From: Streptomyces sp. NBC_01341
GTDB lineage: Bacteria > Actinomycetota > Actinomycetes > Streptomycetales > Streptomycetaceae
Reading direction: 5' to 3'
DNA: 64,000 nt
NCBI RefSeq assembly: GCF_035946055.1
Contig: NZ_CP108364.1
Coordinates: 3,472,001-3,536,000, forward strand
Shown here piece by piece: positions 37,063 through 45,419 of this stretch (positions are counted from its first letter, which is position 1; the number at the start of each line of letters is the position of its first letter). Made by a program: the position numbers and the translations under genes. The notes under the pieces are model-generated. The model was not told where the DNA came from and searched no databases. It saw nothing but the letters and a program-made list of their open reading frames with translations.

Positions 37063-38496
37063 TCAGCCGGACGCGCGGGGCGGCTCCCCGTCCTTCGGCG
37101 GGGAGCCCTCGGGGGGTGCCGGGTGCGCGTGTCCGCCTGCGGCCAGGGCGAACTCGGCCCGCGGGTGCTCGAGCGATCCGAGGGAGACGATCTCGCGTTT
37201 GAACAGGCCGGCCAGGGTCCACTCCGCGAGGACCCGCGCCTTCCGGTTGAACGTCGGTACGCGGCTGAGGTGGTAGGCGCGGTGCATCAGCCAGGCCGGA
37301 TACCCCTTGAGCTTGCGGCCGTACACGTGCGCGACGCCCTTGTGCAGGCCGAGCGAGGCGACGGACCCGGCGTAGGAGTGCCGGTAGTCCTCGGTGGGCC
37401 GGCCGGCGAGCGTGGCGAGGATGTTGTCCGAGAGGACCTTGGCCTGGCGTACCGCGTGCTGGGCGTTCGGCGCGGTCTCCGTGCCCGGTTCGGCCGAGGT
37501 GAGGTCCGGCACGGCGGCGGCGTCGCCGGCCGCCCAGGCGTGCGGGGCCCCGTCGACGGCGAGCGCGGCGGTGCAGCGGATCCGGCCGCGCTCGGTGAGG
37601 GGCAGGTCGGTGGCCGCGAGGAGCGGCGCGGGTTTGACGCCGGCGGTCCACACCAGCGTGCGCGTGGGGAAGCGCGACCCGTCGCTGAGCACGGCGACCC
37701 GGCCCTCGCAGCTGTCCAGACGGGTTTCGAGGCGTACGTCGATGTTGCGGCCGCGGAGTTCCCTGACGGCGTACTTGCCCATCGCCTCGCCGACCTCCGG
37801 CAGGATGCGCCCCGTCGCCTCGACAAGGACCCACCTCAGGTCGGCGGGCTTGATGTTGTGGTAGTAGCGCGAGGTGTAGCGGGCCATGTCCTCCAGTTCC
37901 CCGAGCGCCTCGACGCCTGCGTAGCCGCCGCCCACGAAGACGAAGGTGAGGGCGGCGTCGCGGACGGCGGGATCCCTGGTGGCCGAGGCGATGTCCATCT
38001 GTTCGATGACGTGGTTGCGGAGGCCGATGGCCTCCTCGACGGTCTTGAAGCCGATGCCGAAGTCGGCGAGACCCGGAATCGGCAGGGTCCGAGAGACGGA
38101 CCCGGGAGCGATGACGATCTCGTCGTACGGGATCTCTACGGCGCCGGTGCCGTCGTCCGCTGTGGCGAGCGTCGTGACCGTCGCGGTGCGCTTCGCGTGA
38201 TCGACCCGCTCCGCCTCGCCGATGACGATCGTGCAGTCCTTGAGGACCCTGCGCAGCGGCACGACGACGTGGCGGGGGGAGATCGATCCGGCGGCCGCCT
38301 CGGGCAGGAACGGCTGGTAGGTCATGTAGGGCTCGGGCGTGACCACCACGATCTCGGCCTCACCGCTCTTCAGTCTCCGCCGCAGCTTCCGCTGGAGACG
38401 CAGTGCGGTGTACATCCCGACGTAGCCGCCGCCGACGACGAGAATGCGCACACTTGGCCGGGTGCCGGGGGACGTGCCCCGGGAATCTGGTGCCAT
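37063..38496 (-). CDS. ndh: Type II NADH dehydrogenase (NDH-2)
   Basis: A 477-residue FAD-dependent enzyme that oxidises NADH and reduces quinone without pumping protons, at the inner face of the membrane. The FAD-binding VVGGGYVGMYTA lies at 21-31, the NADH-binding FVFVGGGYAGVEALGE near 180, and the late FAD motif HAWAAGDAAAVPD near 325. The C-terminal amphipathic region around KGYPAWLMHRAYHLSRVP is the usual membrane contact. The tail is Pro/Gly-rich. GGAAGG sits just before the chosen ATG. It is divergent from atrA, with a 337-bp shared control region. Confidence 0.93.
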   Translation of the reverse strand: MAPDSRGTSPGTRPSVRILVVGGGYVGMYTALRLQRKLRRRLKSGEAEIVVVTPEPYMTYQPFLPEAAAGSISPRHVVVPLRRVLKDCTIVIGEAERVDHAKRTATVTTLATADDGTGAVEIPYDEIVIAPGSVSRTLPIPGLADFGIGFKTVEEAIGLRNHVIEQMDIASATRDPAVRDAALTFVFVGGGYAGVEALGELEDMARYTSRYYHNIKPADLRWVLVEATGRILPEVGEAMGKYAVRELRGRNIDVRLETRLDSCEGRVAVLSDGSRFPTRTLVWTAGVKPAPLLAATDLPLTERGRIRCTAALAVDGAPHAWAAGDAAAVPDLTSAEPGTETAPNAQHAVRQAKVLSDNILATLAGRPTEDYRHSYAGSVASLGLHKGVAHVYGRKLKGYPAWLMHRAYHLSRVPTFNRKARVLAEWTLAGLFKREIVSLGSLEHPRAEFALAAGGHAHPAPPEGSPPKDGEPPRASG

Positions 38497-38833
38497 CACC
38501 TTCCCATGACGCAACGGAGTCCGGAGTTTGTCCACAGGCCCGGCAAATTGTGTGACCGGAGCTCGTCGATCAGGGGGCGGGGTCCGGGCGCCCGGCGATC
38601 GCGCAGCTTCCCAGGTCAGGTACGACGGGCGGGCGGACCCACGGGGGGCGAATCGGGGCCCAACCGGTCCTTGCTCCGATCGGGGGGCGCTCCGTGCGGA
38701 ACTACCCCCTTCTGAATTGACCCGGGCTCAACTATGTTCGTACCCCGTCGGGGTGTCGGAATCGGACAGAGGTCCACACCCGGCGGACAGGGCGGGAAGT
38801 CTCCGGGGGGAGACGTCATAACCGGGGGAAGTT
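38497..38833. other. Divergent control region between ndh and atrA
   Basis: No gene is supported in this 337-bp gap. A TTGTGTGAC half-site at about 38548-38556 vaguely recalls a redox-sensor Rex site but lacks a second half, so no Rex operator is called. A ribosome site GGGGGAAG immediately precedes atrA. Confidence 0.35.
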
Positions 38834-39634
38834 ATGCACATTCAGGATTTGCATGGGCAGAGTGCTGTCGGCTCCACCGCTGAGGGCCACGGGCGGCTGA
38901 GCGCGGTGGCTGCGGTGGGCGCGGTCGGGACGGCGGCGATCGCCTCCCGTTCGGCACCGCTCCGTGTGGATGCACAGCGCAATCTCGAACACGTCCTGCG
39001 CGCCGCGCGCGAGGTGTTCGGCGAGCTGGGTTACGGCGCTCCGATGGAAGACGTGGCCCGCCGCGCCCGGGTCGGAGTCGGCACGGTCTACCGGCGTTTC
39101 CCGAGCAAGGACGTGCTCGTCCGCCGGATAGCCGAGGAGGAGACCGCGCGGCTGACCGATCAGGCGCGGTCGGCCCTAGGGCAGGAGGAGGAACCGTGGT
39201 CCGCGCTCTCCCGCTTCCTGCGGACCTCGGTGGCGTCCGGGGCAGGGCGGCTGCTGCCGCCGCAGGTACTCCGGGTGGGGGCGGAGCCCGAGGAGGCGGC
39301 GATACCGGTCCAGGCCGCGGCGGACGGCGACACGCGCGTCCCGCATCAGCGGCAGGTGACGGGCCAGCCCGGCCTCCGGGTGGTCGAGCAGCACGCGACG
39401 GCCGAGGAGGCCCTCGACGACGACCCGGGGGTGGCCGAGCTGCTCGAAGTCGTGGGGAGTCTGGTGAACCGGGCTCGCGAGTCGGGTGAGCTGCGCGGCG
39501 ATGTGACGGTGGCCGATGTGCTGCTGGTCATCGCCACGGCGGCGCCGGCCCTGCCGGACCCCGCTCACCAGGCCGCCGCCTCGGCCAGGCTGCTGGACAT
39601 CCTTCTGGAGGGGCTCCGCTCCCGCCCCGCGTAG
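38834..39634 (+). CDS. atrA: TetR-family regulator, AtrA orthologue
   Basis: A 266-residue DNA-binding regulator. After an unusually long N-terminal extension (1-45) comes the TetR HTH (FGELGYGAPMEDVARRARVG then VGTVYRRFPSKD, about 63-92). The C-terminal ligand domain is helical. The name rests on position (next to ndh and the fused sigma factor, as I recall for SCO4118) and on the extended N-terminus. AtrA activates actII-ORF4 and the N-acetylglucosamine transporter gene nagE2 in S. coelicolor; this is literature knowledge, not visible here. GGGGGAAG lies before the ATG. Confidence 0.85.
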   Translation: MHIQDLHGQSAVGSTAEGHGRLSAVAAVGAVGTAAIASRSAPLRVDAQRNLEHVLRAAREVFGELGYGAPMEDVARRARVGVGTVYRRFPSKDVLVRRIAEEETARLTDQARSALGQEEEPWSALSRFLRTSVASGAGRLLPPQVLRVGAEPEEAAIPVQAAADGDTRVPHQRQVTGQPGLRVVEQHATAEEALDDDPGVAELLEVVGSLVNRARESGELRGDVTVADVLLVIATAAPALPDPAHQAAASARLLDILLEGLRSRPA

Positions 39635-39657
39635 CCGCGGGAGGACAGGCGAACGCA

Positions 39658-39689
39658 CCGGCCGGCGGGAGCTGTCTCCCACCGGCCGG
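39658..39689 (+). terminator. Hairpin terminator after atrA
   Basis: Arms 39658-39671 and 39676-39689 pair over 14 bp with one mismatch around a 4-nt loop, 24 bp beyond the atrA stop. No T-run is present. Confidence 0.7.
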
Positions 39690-40044
39690 ACGTCGTCACG
39701 GGGCAGGGTTGACCGGGCGACGACCGGGGGTCGGAGCGCGCGACAGGGGTTCCGCGTGGGTCCGGAGCGGTCCTGCGGTCACCCGGAGGCGGCCGGATCC
39801 CCGCTGGGAACCATCCCCGCGTACGGGCCGAGGCCGAAGCAGCGGCGGCCGGACCCGCTGTGACCGGACGTCAGTGCGGTTCGGAGGGCATCCGTCCTTC
39901 CCCGCAGGAGTGACGTCACACCCCCCGCAGGGGTGAAGACACCCCGGACGAGTGGTTGCCCCTGCCCAGGGTCCGTCGCGGCGTGGCGCTGTGGCACTCT
40001 GGCCCCGGTATTTCGGGTCCGAGGGTGCATACGGGGGCTTCGCG
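39690..40044. other. Control region upstream of the fused sigma factor gene
   Basis: A 355-bp gap without a supported gene. It contains the perfect 10-bp palindrome GTGACGTCAC at 39910-39919, a possible regulator site. GGGGG about 8 bp before the ATG is the ribosome site of the next gene. No confident promoter hexamers were assigned. Confidence 0.4.
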
Positions 40045-42051
40045 ATGAACGGTGACGCGCGGCAGGAAGAACCGGCCGGCGGTAGCGCCGCCGTGGGCGG
40101 GAGCGACGGGACGGGCACCGACGGCCCGACGCCCGGTCACGTGCCGAACCAACCGCCGGGGCCGGCCGGCCGTGACCGGTCCGGGGACTCCGCCGGGGGC
40201 GGCACGGTGCTCCCCGGCCCCTGGTCGCCCGCCGAGGAGGCCGGGCCCCCGGATCCCGGAGCGGGGACCACCCCCGCGTACGCGGTCCCGCTGCAGCGCG
40301 AGGGCCGGGCGGGCTCCGCCGATCTCGGCCCGTCCGACGCCCAGTTGATCCAGGGCATGCGTGCGGGGGACGACTCGGCGTACGAGGAGCTGTTCCGGCG
40401 GCATTCGGGAGCGGTGCGCCGCTACGCCCGTACGTGCTGCCGGGACGCCCACACCGCCGACGACCTGACGGCCGAGGTGTTCGCCCGGACCCTGCAGGCG
40501 GTGCGCGGCGGCAAGGGGCCGCAGGAGGCCGTCCGGGCCTACCTCATGACCGCGGTCCGGCATGTGGCCGCCGCCTGGACGAAGAGTGCGAAGCGCGAGC
40601 ACCTGGTCGACGACTTCGCCGTGTTCGCCGCTCAGGCCACCCGCTCCAGCGAGCTGTCCGAGGCCGACACCGTCGACCTCGGGGCTGACGTGCTGGCCAT
40701 GCACGAGGCCGACAGGTCGATGGCCATGCAGGCGTTCCGCAGCCTGCCGGAGCGCTGGCAGGCTGTGTTGTGGCACACCACGGTGGAGGAGGAGTCGCCG
40801 AGCGAGGTCGCCCCGCTGTTCGGCCTGACGGCCAATGCCACGGCGGTCCTGGCCGTACGCGCCCGCGAAGGGCTCAGGCAGGCGTATCTGCAGGCGCATG
40901 TGAGTCAGGCGCTGACGGCCGGCGGTGACTGCGCGCAGTACGCCGACCGGCTCGGCGCCCACGCCCGGGGCGGACTGCGGACCCGTGCCGAGCGCGGGCT
41001 GCGCAAGCACCTGGACGAGTGCGCCAGGTGCCGGGTCGCCGCGGGTGAACTCGACCGTGTGAACGCCGGGATTCCGGCGCTGCTCCCGGTCGCGGTCATC
41101 GGTTGGTTCGCCGCGGGGTACGCGGTCAAGGCGGCGGGCGTCGCCGTCGGCGGAGCGGTGGGGGCGGCCGGTGCCGGAGCGGCCGCCGCGGCCACGGGCA
41201 GCGCGTCGTCGGGCAGCGGTGCGGCGGGCGGGGCCGCCGTGTCGGAAGGGCTCGGCGCCCCGGTGAAGGCCGGGATCGCCGCCGCGGTGGCCGTGGCGGC
41301 GGCCGCCGCCGGGCTGGTGTGGGCCCTGTCCGGCGACGACCGGGCGCCGGAGGAGCGTCCCGTGGCGAAGCCGCCGGCTGCCGCACCCGCGGCTCCGGTT
41401 CCCGCTCCTCCGCCGGAGCCGGAACCGAAGCCGGAACCGAAGCCGTCGCCGTCGCGGCCCGCCCCGCGGGCACCCGAACCGCCCGCCCCGGAGCCGACAC
41501 CGCCTGCGGCACCTGTTCCGACCCCGGCGCCGACTCCCGCGAAACCCACCCCGGCGCCACCCGCGCCCGCTCCGACGGAGCCCGCACCGGAGGAGCCGGT
41601 ACCGCCCGCGCCGGAGGTCTACCAGGTGAACCGCCTGGCGTACTCCGTCGTCGGGGACCACACGCAGCCCGAGATCGTCCTCCGCGGGAGCACCGGGGTG
41701 TTCTGGCAGCGCGACGTGCTGTCCATCTCCACCAAGTCCTATGCGCACGGTGTGACCGCTCCCTCCCTCTCGTCGGTCACCGTGGAGCTCAACCGGACGT
41801 GCACCCGCTACGAGGCGTCGGTCGGGGTCGACGACCTGACGCTCGGTCTCGGCGCGGTGCGCTTCTCCGTGTACGACGGTGCGGGGGCGCGGCTGTGGCG
41901 GTCCCCGGTGATGCGGGGCGGTGACCCCGCGGTCCCGGCGAGCGTCGGCATCCAGGGGCGGGAGAGCATCAGGCTCGTCGTGGAACCCTCGGGGGCCCTC
42001 GGCGGGGTGGCCCTCGCCGACTGGGCGGAGTCCCGGATCAGCTGCCGCTGA
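40045..42051 (+). CDS. ECF sigma factor fused to a zinc-binding anti-sigma-like, membrane and external domain
   Basis: A 668-residue one-protein signalling device. Region sigma2 is at about 97-165 (LIQGMRAGDDSAYEELFRRH, TADDLTAEVFARTL), sigma4 at about 225-285 (LPERWQAVLWHT, SPSEVAPLFGLT). His322, Cys326 and Cys329 form the HxxxCxxC motif of zinc-binding anti-sigma domains. Two hydrophobic segments follow (about 346-370 and 411-432), then a Pro/Glu/Lys-rich linker and a C-terminal beta-rich domain (about 535-668) resembling NPCBM carbohydrate-binding modules. The S. coelicolor counterpart SCO4117 has, from memory, a role in differentiation and antibiotic production. The gene ends in a 14-bp tail-to-tail overlap with the AfsR-like gene. 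Confidence 0.9.
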   Translation: MNGDARQEEPAGGSAAVGGSDGTGTDGPTPGHVPNQPPGPAGRDRSGDSAGGGTVLPGPWSPAEEAGPPDPGAGTTPAYAVPLQREGRAGSADLGPSDAQLIQGMRAGDDSAYEELFRRHSGAVRRYARTCCRDAHTADDLTAEVFARTLQAVRGGKGPQEAVRAYLMTAVRHVAAAWTKSAKREHLVDDFAVFAAQATRSSELSEADTVDLGADVLAMHEADRSMAMQAFRSLPERWQAVLWHTTVEEESPSEVAPLFGLTANATAVLAVRAREGLRQAYLQAHVSQALTAGGDCAQYADRLGAHARGGLRTRAERGLRKHLDECARCRVAAGELDRVNAGIPALLPVAVIGWFAAGYAVKAAGVAVGGAVGAAGAGAAAAATGSASSGSGAAGGAAVSEGLGAPVKAGIAAAVAVAAAAAGLVWALSGDDRAPEERPVAKPPAAAPAAPVPAPPPEPEPKPEPKPSPSRPAPRAPEPPAPEPTPPAAPVPTPAPTPAKPTPAPPAPAPTEPAPEEPVPPAPEVYQVNRLAYSVVGDHTQPEIVLRGSTGVFWQRDVLSISTKSYAHGVTAPSLSSVTVELNRTCTRYEASVGVDDLTLGLGAVRFSVYDGAGARLWRSPVMRGGDPAVPASVGIQGRESIRLVVEPSGALGGVALADWAESRISCR

Positions 42052-45000
42052 CCGGCTTCGTCCCGGACCGGCCCCGGCCGGTCTCGTCGGCGACCTCCGT
42101 CAGCAGCGCGATGGCGTCCCTCGGTGTGAGCCCCTGCCCCGCGGCGCGCTCCTCGGCGTACGCCCGCTCGCCCAGCCGTTCGCGCAGGGCCTCCAGCAAG
42201 GCTTTCACCTCGGCCTCCTCCACCGCGGAGCGCGGCCCGTACGCCCGCCAGGTGTCGGACGCCGCGAGGAGGCGGACCGCGGTGGCGTGCCGGCCGACCT
42301 TGGGCAGGATGCTTCCGGCTGCCTCCGCCAGATGTGCGGTGACCACCTCCGCGCACTCGGCTTCCACGGCGAGGCGGAGCGCGTCGGTGACCCCGCGCAG
42401 CCCGGCTTCGGGGCCGGCCTCCGGCTCGAACACGCTGATGCGGGCGGAGAGGCCGAGAACCGCCGCCGCGAACTGCGGGGGCGGATTGCCGTACGACTCA
42501 CCGCAGTTCACGGAGTCGATGTACCGGCGGGCCTCCGCGACCTGGCCCGCGGTGAGCGCGATCGAGGCGCGCAGGAATCCGATGTAGGCCCTGGCGTCCA
42601 GGACCTGCCGGCGCTCGGCCTCCGCCTCCGCCTCGTCCAGACCCTTCCTCGCGGAGTCGAGGTCACCTGTCCGGTAGGAGAGTTCGGCGAGGCGCCCCAG
42701 CAGGAACGGCGTCTCGGCGTGGGCTCCGACCTCCCGGGCGAGTTGCAGCGCCTCCTGGTAGTCGGCCCGCGCCTCGTCGTACCTCCCTCGCATCATGTCC
42801 GCCTCGGCCGCTGCGCTCGCGACCTGGGCGCGCAGGTACCGGTCGCCGTTGCGGCGGCTGAGGACGCGCAGCTCGGCGAGGTCCTCGTCGATGCCGTTCG
42901 TGCCGAGGGGGGTGTCGACGAGCATGTGGGTGCGGAACATCAGCGTGACGCCGTACTCCCAGTCACCGCCGTACGCACGGGTGTTGGCGACGGCCGCGTC
43001 GAAGTGCGCGTGGACGTGGGGTGTGTACTCACGCCGCATGTACAAGGTCATCGGCCAGAGCAGTCCGGGGAACCGGGCGGCCTCCGGGCCGCAGGCGCCG
43101 AAGACCTCGGTCACCTTGCCGATCAGGGTGAGGAGCTCCTCGTCCTCGTTGATGCTGTCCGTCGGCCGGTTCTCCATCGCGAGGAGGAACCGCAGCATGT
43201 GCAGGTGCATCCGCGGCCAGTGGCGGGGATCGGCCTCGTCGGGCGGATCCTCGCCGAGTGCCGAGACACGTTCGGTCCAGGACAGGCCCTCGACACGGAA
43301 GTTGCGCAGCCACCAGAACCAGCCCATGGCGAGCACCAGGCGCATCGCCACCGGTTCGCAGGGGCGGGCGACGACCGTGCGGTGGAGGACGGCGCGGATG
43401 TTGTCGAGGTCGGCCTCCAGGCGTTCGATCCACGGAAGCTGGCCTTCGGAGCGCAGGAGGCCGTCGGCCTCCTCGGCCAGTGCGAGGAAGTACGCCGTGT
43501 GGGCGGAGGCCGCGGCGTCGCGGACGCCGGGGGTCTCGGCGGCGCGCTCGGAGGCGTATTCGTGGATCGTCTCCAGCAGGCGGTAGCGCATGTCGCCGCC
43601 GGTGGGGGTGGCGACCACGAGTGACTTGTCGACCAGTGCGCCCAGCAGGGCGGCGGCGTCGGGACCGGACACCGCTTCGGCCGCCGCCAGGTCCCATCCG
43701 CCCGCGAATACGGAGACCTGCCGCAGCACGGTCCGCTCGTCCGGGGACAGCAGGTCCCAGGACCAGTCCACGACCGCCCGCAGCGTCTGCTGCCGGGGCA
43801 GCACGGTGCGGCTGCCGCTGGTGAGCAGTCGGAAGCGGTCGTCGAGGCGGTCGGCGATCTGGCGTGGGGTGAGCAGCCGGAGGCGGGCGGCGGCGAGTTC
43901 GATGGCGAGCGGGAGACCGTCGAGTCTGCGGCAGATCTCGGCCACGGCTCCCGGATCACCGCCCGCTCCGGTGTCCGGGGCGAAGTCCGGCCGGACGGCG
44001 CGGGCGCGCTCGGCGAAGAGGCGGTGTGCGGGGTCAGGTGGCAGGGGGCCGACCGGACGGACCGTCTCACCCGGCACGCCCAGCGGCTCGCGGCTGGTGG
44101 CGAGGACGCGCAGTCCGGGGCACCGGGTGAGGAGCGTCTCGGCGAGGGCCGCGGCGGCGTCGATGACGTGCTCGCAGTTGTCGAGCACGAGCAGGAAGGG
44201 GCGGTGACGTGACCGGTGCGACAGGTGCTCGACCAGCCGCTCGGTGGGGTCCTGCGGCACGGCGTGCCCGTCGCGTGCGCCGCCCTGCAACAGGGCCGTC
44301 TCCCGCAGACCGAGCGCGGAGAGCACGGCGCCGGGGACCGCCGATGGGTCGTCGAGCGGGGCGAGTTCGGCGATCCAGGCGCCCTGCCCGGCCGCGGACT
44401 CCTCGGCGAGCCTGGTCTTGCCCGAACCGCCGGGGCCCGTGAGGGTGACGAGCCGGGAGCGGGACAGATCGGAGCGGATGAGGCGGAGTTCGGGCTCACG
44501 GCCGACGAAGGAGGTGAGCCGGGGCCGGATGTTGCCCTCGTCGGGACTCGGATCGCCCGGAACCCGCGGATCGCGCAGGGCCGCCCGCCCGGACGGTCCG
44601 CCGGCGTCGAGGAGTTGCCGGTGCAGCGCGCTGAGTTCCGGCCCCGGATCGGTGCCGAGACCGTCGGCGAGGGCCCTGCGCGCCTCCTCGTACGCGACGA
44701 GCGCGTCGGCCTGCCGGCCCTCGGCGCGCAGGCCGCGCAGCAGTTGCGCGCGCAGCCGCTCGTCGTACGGGTGGGCGGCCGTGAGCTCCCTGAGTTCGGG
44801 GACGAGGCCCGCCGTGGCGCCGCGGGCGAGGTCGGCCTCGACGCGCTGCTGGAGCGCGGTGAGCCGGTGGGCCTCCGCCCTGCGCCCGGACTCGTCCCCG
44901 GGGAGATCGGCGAGGGCGGGACCGCGCCACAGGGCGAGCGCGCCGCGCAGGGTGCCGGCGGCGGCCTCGGGCCTGCCGGAGGCGAGCTCCGCGGAGCCCT

Positions 45001-45316
45001 GCCGGACGAGCCGCTCGAAGACGTGGAGGTCGACGTCGTCCGGACCCGCGTCCAGCCGGTAGCCACCTGGGGCCGCCGTGACCGCCTCCCTGCCGAGGGC
45101 GCGGCGCAGCCGGCCGACGAGGGCCTGGAGCGCGGCGGGCGCGTCCAGCGGCGGCTCGTCCGCCCATACGTCGTCGATGAGCGCGGCGACGGACACGGGG
45201 CGACCGGCCCGTAGCGCGAGCGCCGCGAGCAGGGTGCGCAGCCGCGCGCCGCCGACGGGCAGTGCTCCGCCGTGCTCGTCTCGCGCCTCGGTGACGCCCA
45301 GGATCAGGTACCGCAC
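42038..45316 (-). CDS. SARP/AfsR-like regulator: winged helix, BTAD, NB-ARC ATPase and TPRs
   Basis: A 1092-residue transcription factor. An OmpR-type winged helix occupies about 5-90 (GARLRTLLAALALRAGRPVS, GGYRLDA), the BTAD about 95-240 (DLHVFERLV ... LHRQLL), and an NB-ARC ATPase begins with Walker A GPGGSGKT at 294-301, with FLLVLDNCEHVID as Walker B and GLPLAIELAAARLRLL as the GLPLA motif. The C-terminal 450 residues are TPR-like helices. This is the AfsR layout; AfsR-type proteins integrate signals for antibiotic production. The GTG start has no ribosome site, but a -10 hexamer is 7 bp upstream, so a leaderless message is likely. Confidence 0.9.
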   Translation of the reverse strand: MRYLILGVTEARDEHGGALPVGGARLRTLLAALALRAGRPVSVAALIDDVWADEPPLDAPAALQALVGRLRRALGREAVTAAPGGYRLDAGPDDVDLHVFERLVRQGSAELASGRPEAAAGTLRGALALWRGPALADLPGDESGRRAEAHRLTALQQRVEADLARGATAGLVPELRELTAAHPYDERLRAQLLRGLRAEGRQADALVAYEEARRALADGLGTDPGPELSALHRQLLDAGGPSGRAALRDPRVPGDPSPDEGNIRPRLTSFVGREPELRLIRSDLSRSRLVTLTGPGGSGKTRLAEESAAGQGAWIAELAPLDDPSAVPGAVLSALGLRETALLQGGARDGHAVPQDPTERLVEHLSHRSRHRPFLLVLDNCEHVIDAAAALAETLLTRCPGLRVLATSREPLGVPGETVRPVGPLPPDPAHRLFAERARAVRPDFAPDTGAGGDPGAVAEICRRLDGLPLAIELAAARLRLLTPRQIADRLDDRFRLLTSGSRTVLPRQQTLRAVVDWSWDLLSPDERTVLRQVSVFAGGWDLAAAEAVSGPDAAALLGALVDKSLVVATPTGGDMRYRLLETIHEYASERAAETPGVRDAAASAHTAYFLALAEEADGLLRSEGQLPWIERLEADLDNIRAVLHRTVVARPCEPVAMRLVLAMGWFWWLRNFRVEGLSWTERVSALGEDPPDEADPRHWPRMHLHMLRFLLAMENRPTDSINEDEELLTLIGKVTEVFGACGPEAARFPGLLWPMTLYMRREYTPHVHAHFDAAVANTRAYGGDWEYGVTLMFRTHMLVDTPLGTNGIDEDLAELRVLSRRNGDRYLRAQVASAAAEADMMRGRYDEARADYQEALQLAREVGAHAETPFLLGRLAELSYRTGDLDSARKGLDEAEAEAERRQVLDARAYIGFLRASIALTAGQVAEARRYIDSVNCGESYGNPPPQFAAAVLGLSARISVFEPEAGPEAGLRGVTDALRLAVEAECAEVVTAHLAEAAGSILPKVGRHATAVRLLAASDTWRAYGPRSAVEEAEVKALLEALRERLGERAYAEERAAGQGLTPRDAIALLTEVADETGRGRSGTKPVSGS

Positions 45317-45322
45317 CGGGCC

Positions 45323-45352
45323 ATTGTGTCCCGGCGGCCGTCCGTCCGTTCA
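45323..45352 (-). promoter_or_regulatory. Putative promoter giving a leaderless AfsR-like message
   Basis: On the minus strand TGAACG (45347-45352) and CACAAT (45323-45328) are 18 bp apart. The start codon at 45316 lies about where transcription should begin, which would explain the missing ribosome site. Confidence 0.5.
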
Positions 45353-45419
45353 TCGGTACGGCGGGCGGCCGCGACTGTGTCCGCCGACCGGTGCGGCGGA
45401 CGATCACGGATCCGGTGCT

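Noticed and set aside
38548..38556. Possible Rex redox-sensor site before ndh
   Set aside because: Only one half-site (TTGTGTGAC) is visible; no inverted second half at the expected distance.
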